From Ulva prolifera (taxonomy: Eukaryota; Chlorophyta; Ulvophyceae; Ulvales; Ulvaceae), in NCBI GenBank assembly GCA_023078555.1, contig CM041198.1:11165874-11229873 (forward strand): 64,000 bases of DNA, written 5' to 3'. The notes beneath the pieces are model-generated. The model worked only from the letters and a program-made list of their open reading frames with translations. It was not told the DNA's origin and did not search any database. Positions within the stretch are counted from its first letter, which is position 1, and each line of letters begins with the position of its first letter. Positions 9,520 to 22,100 of this stretch are shown piece by piece. The translations under genes were made by a program, and so were the position numbers.

Positions 9520-11030
9520 ATTGGCGATCAAATGCATGGAGTCTGTTCTGGATGCGGTGTATCGAATAATGCGCACCCCGCAGGACGACCCACGGACCGC
9601 CGCGCAAGCAGTCCCCCCGCTCGCCTTGGTGGCTTGAGCATTGTGTCTACGCCGCAAGATGCAGCCGAGGGGGTGTTCCTGGCTGCAGTTGCGGTGAGCC
9701 ACAAGGCATTCGCAGGCGGCCCCGAGTGCCTGCGGCTCTTCGGCCGTCCCGTGGGCCCACGGGCAACATTTGCAGGCAGCTTGGCAAACGCTCAACCAGG
9801 CCGAGTAGCTCTGCCCGGAGCTGCCAGGGCCTGCGAGCAGTCACATCATAGCCGAGGCGTTGTCTGCCATGCAGCAGCGTGTCACCAGGGTGGTCGCTCA
9901 CCGCCGTCATGCTGCCCTGCTTGACAGCCATGATATGACCACACCCGAGGGTAAATGCAACTTGACACGGCTGCACAGCTGTGCTTGCCGGTCTCTCAGG
10001 TGCTGCGCATGACCGACGTGGAGATCTTTCTGTGCGTCAGGCATCTCATGGGCATTCTCCGGCCCCTCCTAATGCCATCGGCTCGCGCTGTGCATTTGGT
10101 GCATGCATATAGCCACATGATATCGACGCGATGAATTGCCCGCTCATGTCGGGGACCTGAACTTGGCGCCACAATACCGTTGAAAGACAATGGCTTCAGA
10201 TCAGGTCTCACGGCTGTGTGGCATCCATGCGCATCCCACGCACGGCGGGGTTCGTCCGTGCACGGCGTGTGGACACCGTGCAGCGGGCTCATGCTAGCCC
10301 GCCGGGCCCACACCCCCCTGATCCACCACTGCCTGCCTCCCAAAGTTGCGGGCCCTTTGCACGCAGCAACGTCGCGCGCGGGGCCGTCGCCTGCCGCCCC
10401 GCCGCCGCCGCCGGCCGTGCCCTAGGCTGCAGTGCCGGCGCGGGAGGCCGCTCCAGCTGCCGAGGCCGCGATAGCTGAACAGCTTGCCCGTGTGGAGCGA
10501 CCCACGCCGGACAACGCACGAGCTGAGGCACGGCCGTGCAACACGAGGGGCTGGAGGTGGTGCTAACGGAGATGGCCCGCAGGAAGGTGGGGGACATCAT
10601 GTTTGTGCCGCCTGATAGCAACTTGTGCATAGGGGATGTGCCGGTTGATAACCCCTCTGCAGGGACCTATTGCAGCGCAACGGCTCGGGGGGATGGGTCT
10701 GCTGCAGCGGCAAGAGATGTGCGGAAATGAAATGCATTTCGTGCGTACGATCCCGATGCATATGGTTTTGTGCCATTGTCGCATGAGACGCATGGTAGGT
10801 TGGGGCGGTCTGCTATGGCACATTTGAATCAGCTAGCTGAGGTCGCGTCTTGGTGTGGTGAGGTGGACCATGGTGTGTTTGTGGCGAATGCTCTGCGCCA
10901 ATCGAGTGTGGCTTTGTGCAAAGGGAATGCTCATGTTCTCCCCATATGTGGGGCTTCAGTCTATGGCAGGTATTGCCGTTAGGGCTGTGGTGCGAGCTCG
11001 TGCTCGGCCTAGTGCCATGAATGAGTGAGA
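9520..11030 (+). pseudogene. LINE-like ORF, C-terminal half (copy 1)
   Basis: After the insertion the LINE resumes with SVLDAVYRIMRTPQDDPRTAAQA and RLGGLSIVSTPQDAA ... SHKAFAGGPECL, then RMTDVEIFLCVRHLMGIL. A degraded zinc-like segment follows (SRCAFG ... DAMNCP). The GC-rich region at 10260-10480 leads to the conserved C-terminal block PLSHETHGRLGRSAMAHL ... VALCKGNAHVL, which ends near 11000. Each block has a homologue in copy 2. No continuous frame survives. Confidence 0.75.
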
Positions 11031-12221
11031 CGCTTTGAGAATGGAATCAGAGAACCGGTAGCATGCCCGGCGTCTGTCCTTTGTAAGTATATACATACAT
11101 ACCCGTTGGAGGGACAAGTCCCCCAAAGCAGAAGCACAGTCCAGTTTATGAAGCACGCAGAACAAAATCGCCGTCATGCTGATGTGGGGAAGATGCACAT
11201 TATGCATCCCTGTATCCGAGAATGTAACTTGAAGTAGCACAGGCACCTGGCGCAACGCTAGCGCCAACGTGGCCAGTAGCCACATGTGGCACGTTCGGGG
11301 TGCTCACGTATAACTTCAGTGTCACTCACCAAACTGAGTCCACGGCAGGGCCCCACATAAGCCCCAAAATTTTGTTTGCTTATCTGGCACTTGTGGACTG
11401 CCAAATTTAACTATATTATTTGGCTGGTGGCCGCTGTGTGTGGTGCAGTGCAACTCCACAGTGGTCCAAAACATGGAATTGCATTTCTCAGATGCTTCTT
11501 TCAGCACGCCCCTGGAATAGCCCGAAGCGAATTTTACGCAAAGGTCACACAAACGTATTTCATGTGTAAAGTGTGTTGTTGAATAGCATTGGTTGTGTTA
11601 ACAGAATGTGCTTCATCAAGGCCAGATGCAACATGCTACATTTCCCAAAAACTCCTAGTCAGCAATTTACATTCACCTCAGTTGATGTTCTGCTCGAAGC
11701 TGAGCCTCACTTTTCGCACATGTGCTACAATTGACGTTCTGCCCTCGTGTGTGCTTTTCACTACGGTATCCTTACTGCGGAAAGTTGGTCTGCACTCAAT
11801 CTCACACATCAGATGCATTCACTGGCCGCTTTCGTCGTGCATCGCGCAGATACGATGCAGCTGAGAACGATTCTCTCAAGTGGGGCTTGGCGAAGCGGGT
11901 GTGTCAGTGTACAAGGTACAGGATCTCGGGGCATAGCACCAAGCGGGTGTGTCAGTGGTGCCGCGTGCATGTGAGATTCCAGCACCCGGAATCAGGCAGA
12001 AGATCGTTGCTGCAACGTTGCAACGTTCGGCGGGGTCCCTGCTCTGCGGGTGCATGGACTAATTGGTATTGGCAATCGCCGTAGCCACTGCTTCTTGTGT
12101 AGCGTAGCCGATAAGCTAACAGGTGTTGGTAAGGCTTCCGTTGCGCGGCCACAGCGTAACGAAAGTTCAACACTGCGGCTGGTACATATCGACCTTTTTG
12201 CAAGCTGACTGACGCCGCAAC
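11031..12221. other. Intergenic, no gene recognised
   Basis: I see no conserved protein or RNA. A 17-base direct repeat (AAGCGGGTGTGTCAGTG) lies at 11894 and 11941. The right end should hold the promoter and 5' UTR of the thioredoxin gene, but no distinct element stands out. Confidence 0.5.
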
Positions 12222-13224
12222 ATGGCCAAACCAGTAAGCGAGGTCATGCTGAATGAACGTGGATACTATGACGTGGGTCAAGGTATCAAGGGAGCCAGGA
12301 CAGATGATGAGCTTGTGGAGGCCATAATGGATAGAAAGCATGACACGGTGACGACCATTTCTGCTGCATTGTTACCTTCACTGGGTCCATTTCATAACTC
12401 AACTGCATAAGAAAGTATGTGCAGCCTCACGCAACATGGCACTGGGCAGCTTTTGAGATGGATTCAGCACCGATATGATGAGTGGTCAATGTTGCCCCAC
12501 AGTGCACTAGTGATCGCTTGCCGTGGTTCACACCCGTTCGTCGTGGCAGTCTACGTGTCAAGCTACCCATATATTGTACTTCTGTCTTCATGGAGAGAAT
12601 GGGGCGTCTGCATTGAAGCAGTGCTCATGAGCTGGTTGTTGCTTGCCACAGGTTTTTGTGAAGTATGGGTTGCCATGGTGCAACAGCTGCAAAGCAGTGT
12701 TGCCTGAATGGGTGAAAATGACGCAAGAGGTATGCCGCCACATCACCTTGCTTATCCTCGTTTGGCAATGTGACTCAGGTTCACTTGCCTGCGAGATACA
12801 AACGAGTTCGTTCCATATCTCATGGATGAAGCCGTGCACATGATTCAGCCCACTCCGGCTATCTTCGGGGTCGTGATGTGCCTTTTGGATCACTACGATG
12901 TACATATGTTTGTGCTGGGCCGGCAGATTCCATGCAAAAACGTGCCGGGAGGTGAAGGTGCTTGCAGTTTGACAAGATGGATTACGTGATTGCCTCAGTT
13001 GAAAACATGCGAGAGGCAATCAAGGTACGATGCAGACAGGTGGTATTGAGGAGTACGCTGTATGGTCCAGGTAAGGACTGCATGTCACAACACCTGGACT
13101 TGTGCAGGACATTCACTACACGCCACATTTTGCGGTATTCAGGAAAGGCAGACTGGTGGATGAGTTTCATGGAACAGACCTTCAGCGTCTGCGTGATCGC
13201 ATGTGGCTGCACAATGGGGATTGA
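12222..13224 (+). CDS. Thioredoxin-like 3-3 protein
   Basis: Four exons, 12222-12347, 12652-12729, 12968-13024 and 13108-13224, all in phase 0 with GT-AG borders, give 125 residues. The start is the ATG of MAKPVSEVMLNERGYYD. Exon 2 holds the redox motif WCNSC within VFVKYGLPWCNSCKAVLPEW. The last exon reads DIHYTPHFAVFRKGRLVDEFHG and ends RLRDRMWLHNGD. The cis-Pro (Y-T-P), the V-D-E-F strand and the R-L-W/M-W-L-H ending match plant thioredoxin-like 3-3 proteins, which have nearly the same length. A thiol-disulfide role is inferred from the fold. The plant homologue's motif is WCGVC, so the middle residues differ. No transit peptide is visible. Confidence 0.9.
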
Positions 13225-13709
13225 TCCGTCACATGCATCTTCTTATCAAGCTGTGCTCCAAGAATATGCACACGTTACCGAGATTTTGGGACTCATTTCT
13301 GCATGGTGTTGACACATAGCAGTAACTGTGAATGCATTACTGACGCTCGATGAATAATTCGCATGTGGCACATGTTCGTGCACCAGGTTGGAGCTGACAA
13401 GGGTTGAGCAGATGGCTTGTGTCACAAGCACCAGTGGCCACTCTTTTGCAGTCTGGAGCGATAATCTTCTACTCCCAGACGCTCTGCAAGATCAATGGAC
13501 CAACTATCTTAGTATCTGACAGATTACAGTTGGCGAGTAATTACGCTGCTTGCTCCAGCAGCATCCATTTGCTTCGAGCGTTGTCAACAAAGAAGCCAAC
13601 ATCAGATGTGTAACAAATCTACCTCTCAATAATATGCATAATTAATTGTGGTTTGAAAAAGTCAACTGCGCATTGGCTACTAATTTTCATGCCTGAATGG
13701 TTCACTCTG
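13225..13709. other. Intergenic between convergent genes, nothing recognised
   Basis: These 485 bases separate the 3' ends of the thioredoxin and kinesin genes. They should contain both 3' UTRs. I recognise no gene or repeat. Confidence 0.5.
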
Positions 13710-16700
13710 CTATTCAAGATCATCGTCAATGGAATTTTGCCGGTTCATATCCAGAGATTGGTTGCTCCGATGAGTATGAATGACAGAATTTCCTGCTGTA
13801 GCAGGCCCCCCCCCCGACGTCCTTGAAACAATCCTTATTGGTGTCTCCAGTCCTGTTTGTGAGAAAAATCCGGACATTATAATGCCAGGGACCTTGCCTC
13901 TAGAGGTCAGTGAACCACGCATGGCTGGCTGCGTCTGTGGTGTTCCTGACATTAGCCTGCTTCGGCCTGATGCGGAATCGCGAAACGATGGTTCCATTGC
14001 TTCTGACTGATCACTCGAAATGGACGTGCCAGTGACATGTCGTGATGTTGAGAGATGTTGGACATGCCGGAGCTGAGTTGTTATTCGCACTCGCTCTACA
14101 GCAGCCGTCAGGCATTGAACCAACTCTGAAAGCTCTGATGATGTCATAGCATCCAGGCCGTAGCCTTGCAATCGATCTAGCTGCCTCCCATTTGCTGCTA
14201 AATCGCTTCGCAATTGCTGATTCTCCTGCAGTAGCTCTTGTGACTTGAGATGTGACAAAAAGATCAGCTGCAGAGCAGATGTTGCTCTCCAATCCATGAT
14301 CAGGGTTGTTTGCCGAAAGTGTCACACCTGAGTCACATCCTGCAATTGTTTCATCAGTTGCTGCTCAAGCTCCTTGAACTTTGCAAGGGTTTCCTTGACC
14401 TCCTGTAGAGATAGGCTCTTCTCCTTGGCATCATGCCTAGCCTCATTCAATGCCATTTGCAGTTGTTCGGCATGTTGCTGCGTGTGAGTTGCATTGGGCA
14501 CAGAGAATCTGTCATCTGCACTTGCCCAGGAGTTGACAGCAGACGTGTGCTGAGATGGTGTGCGTGCATGCAGCCTGTCCTGCACCGAAATCGGAAGTTC
14601 TGCTGGGACCTGCACATGGGCCAAACTTGAATGAGACATGCTGTACAGTGAAAAAACAAGCATTGACAATCGCTTGGGTTATGTTTTCACAAGTATCACC
14701 ATCTCCTGCCAGGTGCTTGCAAAGTGCACCTGATCCATGCTGGCGGGTTCCATAGTAAGATCGCCCTGCAAGCCAAAGGATACTCTCGCATCCATTTCTT
14801 CCACCAAGAGTCGTAGATGCTCACGCAACAACTCGTTTTCTGCCAGATACGGCGACTCATACTCATACAATGTAATTGCTGTTCCAGGATGAATATCTCC
14901 CGCCCCTCTCACCTGCACACAGTTCAATTGCAGCTATCAGCAATGCTTCGTAAACACTCAAAGCCACCAAATGTACTCACCAAGTTTCCAGTGCTCTGCT
15001 CACGCCGAACTGAAGCAAGTTGTTTGTGATGATCAGGCGAACTGTCCCACATCGATTCCCGGGTTGTGTCAGGCGTCAATGGCATGGTGGCAGCAGAGCT
15101 TGTCCCGATTGCTCGCTCCTGCGCATCAACTGAACTCTGCGTATGAGGTGGTGAAGGAGATGTGGCCAAAATCACTCGCGTGGAGTTGAGAACGATATGT
15201 GTGAGCCTATCAATTCTGGACTCCAGGACAGCTTTCTCTGACTCATGACCAAGAAGCAGCTGCCTCTCTTCTGCCAACTGCTCCCGCAAACTCATCACCT
15301 TGTCCTGCAACAGCGTCGATGTTATGACTGCAATCAACACTGCTCCTGGATAAAGTATTCAATATTCAACGCCTTCAGATGGCTGATTCAGTTCTGTTGT
15401 GATGTCACAAAATGCAGCACGGGCGCTCACCTGCATGTCGTCAACAGACACCGGCGGCGCAATGCTGGGTGCAGTGGTGCCTGTGGTAGCCTGAGCTGCC
15501 TTGACTTCCTGCAGCTGCAGTTGCAGCTCATGGACTTTCCTCTGATACATCATGATCTGTGACTTATCATCGTTGATCTTGTTCCTCATTGCTGTGATCT
15601 TGACTTTCTTAGCTCTTGTTGCAAACTTCAGTGTGTTCAATGTCTCCTCAGCCTGCGGTACCGGCTGGCAACAGTTACGCCCTTCGATGTAGATTAGCTT
15701 CAGACGTACTGTGTCACAATGATTGCTGATAACGCCACACGTGGTGGCAGTGCAAAGACCATTGGCAACGCTTGCACGGCTGATCGTTTGAACATGCTGT
15801 GCCATTGCGCAATGATAAGGGTTCAGGACAAGACTCCACAAGCACAGGACCGATATGAACACCATGCATGGCGCATGGTCTTCTCTAATGCTTGATAACA
15901 GTCCATGTAGACTGCAGCATCACCGCTCATGGATTTCCTTACACGTTGAGCACATTGTGGGGGTAGGTACCTGAGAACAAGCCGGTGTGACACAGCAGAC
16001 CACTGCAATCTTGGCCCCGCTGCCCGATAGCGAGTTCTGCAGCAGGCGCGTGAGCTTGGAGTCGCGAAATGGAATGTGCAACGCGCAGCCTTCAGATAGC
16101 TTTGATATCACGGCTCCCAGAGTTAGCAATGACTGCACGCAAGGCACATTCACTTTGATACGCATGATTCACTTCAACGAGTGCGCCAAGTCCCTGCTGG
16201 CATCTGCGGTGATGCATCAGTCAATGGCATCCCTCTTATGGCCACTGACCTTCCAGCAAAATACAGCTGATCACGACACTAGCATGACCCACACCCTCGA
16301 GGAGGAGGATACTTAAATGGTAGGGTATCATGTTCGCTCACTTGAACAAGAATGCATTTCCGCAAGCTGCACTAGAGCTGAGAATCAGAAGGCATGTACC
16401 AGTCCAGCCAAATGGCATGAGGGATGATTACACGAGCTTAGGAAGAATTCATTTGGTCAGGCCAAGAGACCTGTTACGGTCCCAACCATTTTCAAGATTC
16501 CTTTCATTCACCAAATGCAGTGACATACAAAGACATGAAACCGTGGCATACCTTGTTGATGTATGAGCCTTCCATGCGGTGATTCGTTGTCGTGGCTGCC
16601 CTTCCTGACTCAGAGCCAGCTAGATCGATCAAGTTGAGCACGGATATCATCCGATCCCGCCTGCCTTCATTACAAGACTCAATTGTCACACGGCAGAGCG

Positions 16701-18365
16701 TGTGAGATCGAGATGAGGCGTCATTGTATTGCGTTTGAGACACCTTGCGCTGCGCTTCACCCAGAGCCACCAGAGAGAGTGCGTGTTCTGCAGATACTAC
16801 CTGCAAGCACAACCACCAACGCGTCGCAGCCATCTTCTACGATTACATGGGCCCGCCAATGATTGAGAGCACACTTGTGCAGGCAAGGAAACTTGCGCAG
16901 ATGCCCAAACACCTTGAATTTAAATGCAGGTGTTATGCCAAACAGCTCACCGCTCGGCATGCCAGCAATGCCTGGAAGCATTTATGGCAACAAATGTTAC
17001 ACGTGCTGTGTGACATGAACCAGCTTGCACGAGCTTACATACAGCTGCAAAGGAGTCACACACATTTGAAGACCATGGGCACACCTCCACGGATTTGACA
17101 CCCTCCACGACTACACCCCCGCGCGATGGGTCCTCCCGAAGCAGTAAATTGGTGCTGTTTGGTTCTAAAAGATCATTTATGACCTACACTGAGATTTTGG
17201 ATGAGCGAGTCGCCTGATGTTCCTGTGAGCAGCTGCCTGCTGTACATGGTCGCTGAATGCGAGTACAAGTACGACATACAATCCGTAACTGGCCAAATCC
17301 GAATCTGGCCGAGGTGTACTCACAAGGGGAGATTACCTCGTTATATATTTCTAGCATGGACAGCCGAAGGAGGAAGAATCTATCATGAGCATCGGCAATC
17401 AAGCTGAATAGGTGCTCCAAGCTGAGCTTCATGATCGTGGCCATGGTATACGTTTTGCCGGAGGATGTGACACCTGAAAGTCAAGCGCAGCGTAAGTGAA
17501 CAGCACATCTGGATAAGCAAGCACATCGCACACCGTGGCACCTGCTGGTGTCGCACCATAAGCGAAAATTGTGCCGTTGATGCCTTGGGCTGCAGCTTGG
17601 ACGACCTGCAAAAGCACGAGCCAATGTTGATGGATAAGTTTGTCAGAGTGATGTGGAAGAACGACAAAGATGCATACGCACGTACAGAGTTCTGGCATGG
17701 GCCGCGCGACCGTTCAGAGCTCCAAAGCGGGCGCTGTCGCCATGCAATCACACCAGGACAGATGTACACCGATCTACATGCAGAGAAGGTATCTTGCGCA
17801 TGATGTGTGTGGCTCACTTCCATCGCTCGGAGAGCAGCTCCGCGGTGTCGCACCCGGCGTGCACCCGTGTCATATGACATCATTTGCACATGGACACGGA
17901 AAGCTCTGGGAGGCTCTGGCACATATATACTCGCATATACGTTGGCACTGTGGAAATGTTCTGCACCTGCGAACCCACGCCTTCGTACACGTCCTCTGTT
18001 GTGTGGTGCTCGCGGAACACGCGTTCGAATGCCATCTTTGATGAGACGTTCCTGACGCCCTTCTTGGTGATGGTGATTGTACCATCCTCCTCGATTTTCC
18101 AGACTGGGTTAAAGACGTCGCCTCGCAGAACTTCACGCTCGACAAGGGGGCGAACTCTGATACATACGTCAACGTTGGCCTGCTTTGGTTCATTTGTGGA
18201 AGATATCCCTGTGCTAGATCTGGCCGCACGTCTTGTCACCGGGGCGTCGACATTTGATGCTTTGGAGCTGGACGTGTGCAACCGATCGGCACGATACATC
18301 GGGTCAGGTGTGATTGATGCGGTCGCGGCATTTAAGCCAGCGATTGCTTCAGCATACGTCTGCAC
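13710..18365 (-). CDS. Kinesin-7 (CENP-E-type) motor protein
   Basis: Eleven exons on the minus strand: 17967-18365, 17557-17605, 17337-17473, 17085-17183, 16552-16800, 15971-16132, 15431-15652, 14981-15304, 14700-14912, 14328-14609, 13710-14267. All joins keep phase and give about 897 residues, ending in TAG. The motor (about 64-390) starts [10 protein letters not shown] and has the P-loop [23 protein letters not shown], switch [10 protein letters not shown], switch [10 protein letters not shown] and [15 protein letters not shown]. The neck [21 protein letters not shown] is typical of plant kinesin-7. Two coiled-coil stretches follow. The start is uncertain: the first frame codon is GTG next to a possible splice acceptor, and the first in-frame ATG is residue 23. 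It probably acts on mitotic or cytokinetic microtubules. Confidence 0.9.
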
Positions 18366-19188
18366 ATTTAATCTGTCTACTTATAGCGACGCTGGCCCGA
18401 GGTTGTTCGTCCCTGCGCGTGGGATGACATGCGATACAGATGTGGGCTGTGTCAAGATTGCGCACACAACGAGAGATGCTCATTGTGAAGACTAACGCCC
18501 AGTTGTCATTCGTACGCTACAGGCACGAGTAGTGGGCTCTGCGCTGCCTGAACATTAACTGCTTGCAAAGTATAATATGTCTTCATATGGACTGGCGCGG
18601 CCGCAGTCATCCTGCAACAGCATGCATGGACACCGTTGCACATTGTAATGTGTACAAAGGTCATGTTGACGACGACAAGGCCCGATTTCTGAACTTCTAC
18701 AATGACGAGGTAGTGCACGGCATTGTCTGTGAACGTATCGATGCTTCTCCGCTCCAAGTCAGAACTACCTCTTCCCCTGTCAAGTTGGGTTACCGGGGCT
18801 GCTCAACAGCGAGAGGACGCACAATTGCCGCAACGTGGTATTCTGGTATGCTGGACAAGGTTCACGTAGGTCGTGCTGGTTCTGCACACCCTAGTGTAGT
18901 GCACAAGCCCATGTACGCCTCAACCTTAAGGCCAGCTTTGCTCTTCCGAGCCACATCCTGTGCGTGTGCTAGGCTTTTATCGATGCCATATCAGATTAAT
19001 GGTAAGCCAATGAGCCGTGCTCATGATGTGAAACGCAGCTGTCGGGTTGCAAGCGCAGAGCGGATGCCAAACGACGTACGTGCCCTTGTCGTGTCGCCAC
19101 TACACACCAGTCAGCTCCATATGTATGAAAGATACGAATGTGTCTATGAGGTTGTCTCGCGAGCCAGGCACATGATCACAACGCAGTG
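18366..19188. other. Region between divergent kinesin-7 and MSH1, with an unassigned open frame
   Basis: A 208-codon plus-strand frame (18563-19189) is open but has no recognised domain. Its middle part is rich in Arg, Ser and Ala, as organelle-targeting peptides are, so it could hold a 5' exon of MSH1. It could also be chance. The shared promoter of the divergent genes must lie in this interval, but I see no clear TATA element. Confidence 0.35.
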
Positions 19189-22100
19189 ATGGTTTGGCGA
19201 TCGCCAGCAATCGTCTGCCACGTCCACATACGCAGCATGCATATTCATCAGTTGATGATGCAGGCGCTGGAATTATGGCAATCCATTACAGGGGTATCCG
19301 GTAAAGCATTACTTTCACCCCATGCTGTTGCGTTCGAAAAGCGCCTTGACTGGCAACATGTGCTGGGCTGGCCCAGCCATCGACCTGCACCCCCTAATTA
19401 TGACGAATACATTAAGCTCAAGTTGCAGAATCCAGCCAGGCTGATTGGATTTAGAACCAATTCTAGCCAGCCTTACTGGTTTGTTGGTGTGGACGCTGTC
19501 ATTGTTTCTGAGCTACTGGACAGCAAAGGAGAGGCTCTGAGCCTCGAGTGCGTTCTGATCATCCAAAGTCTTGGGACTTTGTCTGACTACCAGTGTGTGC
19601 GAGAGGTGGGCGCGGAAACATCATCAGGTTTCGACTCACCATGCAGGCATAAAAGCGAAAACCACTGCCCTCGTTGCGCAATACTGCCGCACCATGCTGC
19701 AACACATATCAGTAGTATCTGCACCAAACATCAACTAGAAGTTTTGGTTCTCGACCGTGTGCTCCAAGGAGGCAATACCATGACATGGACACATGTGTGT
19801 ACTCCACACCAGCCATATTTGCTGGGGGCACAGCCTGCAGTAAGTGGCGATACCTCTGGTGAATGCATCGCCGCAGGTATGTCTGGTAGGCATGGCATCT
19901 GAATGATCGATCCCATGTACGTGTATCTTTGTTTGCAACTGTTTGAATGGGCATCTTCTCCCGCAATGCTGACGATAATGTGCTCGACTCATCAACACCT
20001 GGTTTTTCTTCTCACAGTCGTCGTGACCTCGCAGGCCTCTCCTGGTCTAGATCAGGCTGGATATTGCACAGCTGGAACCTTGGGACACGGACACGCTGGT
20101 TCCAAAGCGGCCTGCCAATTGAGCTAGTGTTGGACCGGCTGGAAGCTCTGAACATCACACTACCAGTGTATGTATTGGACTATTCCACTACTAATTCAGA
20201 AGCTCACATGCAGCTGCGTGCACTGGCCACTGCTCTGCAAGCAGCTCGTCCTGCGTGTAGCACAGTGCTTCGCAAGGTATGATGGCTGACTCCACATTTG
20301 TTTTGCCCAAACCTTTTAGCAGTGAACTTCAGATTGGCGCGGTGTAGGTGTATACATCAGCTAATATGTTTGTGAACCACGTGGAGCAAAAACTCGAGGC
20401 AGGACTTTTCCAAGTGGGGGCCGCTTTGCCATGGGTGTCCGCGTCCCCAGGAATGCCAATCGTTCGCCATCTCTGGCAATATACCAAAGTTCTCAATAAT
20501 GTAGCTACACTCTCTGTCACACAGCGAAGGGCTCAGTTCATCCTCTCGACTTGCAGGCACTTCAGACCATAAGTTGGTTCTACACTCCACGGCTTACAAT
20601 CTTGGCCTGCTCAGATCGCAAGCTTCTGAGATGCCGAGCCTCCTTGATGCGCTAGCTCCGCAAGCTGGAACTTCTCCCCAGCATATAGGAGCCTCCAGGA
20701 AGCGTCTGGAGTCATTGCTTCTGCAACCTCCAGAACGCAAGACTGCAGAGGCTATCCAAATAGCTATCAGGTGCTCACAATTGTCAAATGCTGGAGCAGG
20801 CTACTGCATGATGCCAGTATGTGCGACGTGAATGCAGGGAGAGCTGGGATCTTGGAATTTCAATGACATGGAAGACGATCCAGAGCTGGGTGCAAGTGCA
20901 GCAGCTCATGTGCTATGGTCCGCGGGGAAACAGCCAAGCCGTGGCAGCACTAGCGGACATCATGCAGTGTATCCGCTGTGTAATTACTTGTCTTGAAAGC
21001 CACCACATGCAACGATTTTCCGATTCATTGATGGAAGTTGCAACCTCACAGTGTGGCATCAATAGGCATGTCCCAAAGGGCGCCTTCCTCAGCGGCTGCA
21101 AGCAGCTCGAGAGCAGTTTGGCCAGGGTCATTTTGGATGGAAGCGAAACGGTGCAGGAAAATACATTGCAGAGAGTTCTCAAGAAGACAGATGGCAGCGA
21201 GTATCATTGGGTGGCGGGCAGTGTTGACAGCATGGAAGCATTCCTCATGTACGTCAAAACGCTGAAATCATGTCGCTGGACTATGCTGTTTGGCTTGTGC
21301 ATTCTATCAATATGATGAGGCACGCAGCCATAACCTTTTCGCTTCCCTGTATCCTGCCGCCATCGAAGATGCACAACAGGCATGTTTGACAACAAAATTA
21401 CACTGGCCTCACAACCTCACTGGCATGAGCTGGACGCTTGTGTGCAGTACACATGAGGACCAGTACGTTGGGATCTACAATGTGCAAGCAATACCTCAGG
21501 CTGTTTTGAAACAGCTGTGCAGTTGCAAGGCGCGACTTATTGAGGCTGTGGACCATTTCTTTTCAACGCATAATTTCTGCAGTGTTGTAGATCGCGGTGT
21601 TGCGCTCAAATATTTCAGCTCAGCAGGAAAGCTCAGCCTGTATTCAAGTCGCATGAAGGCATCTACAATGGATAAGTTTTCAAATGCAGCACTGGCACCT
21701 GACAAACGTCTGGTTCCGTTTGATGGGGATTTGGTTGATTCACGTGCCCGCAGCAAGTGCTTTTTAACGCAAGCAATTGCTGATGCCCAGGTGTGCTTGA
21801 CACTTTCTACTTGACACACGCCTTACGGGATAGGCATGCATGAGCACGTGCTACCACAGCGTTGCATGCCCTGTCCCACCAATGTTTGTCGCAAAATCGT
21901 TCAGAGAGACTATATCATCGCACACGAAGGAGCAATGAACAGCTTCAGAGATGCTTTGGACGACGTTTGGAAGTTCATGTGCCGACCTGGCGCAAGCTCA
22001 ATGCCTTCCGTAATTTGTATCCTGATGGCGAAAGAGCTCACGGAATGGGGCCACGCCCTTAGCTGCGTTGCTGAGACTACCTTTCTGAAAGGATGGAATC

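Larger units (their letters stand above)
8308..11030 (+). mobile_element. LINE-like non-LTR retroelement, copy 1 (interrupted)
   Basis: The segment carries an RT domain, a CxCG/His-Cys zinc-like segment, a GC-rich Pro/Ala region and a C-terminal domain (PLSHETHGRLGRSAMAHLNQL ... NALRQSSVALCKGNA). The same blocks occur in the same order in copy 2 at about 29600-31720 on the minus strand. The gypsy 5' LTR abuts its left side, so its 5' part is missing here. A 481-bp LTR insertion with a CGCGC duplication splits it at 9034-9514. Many frameshifts are present. Confidence 0.8.
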
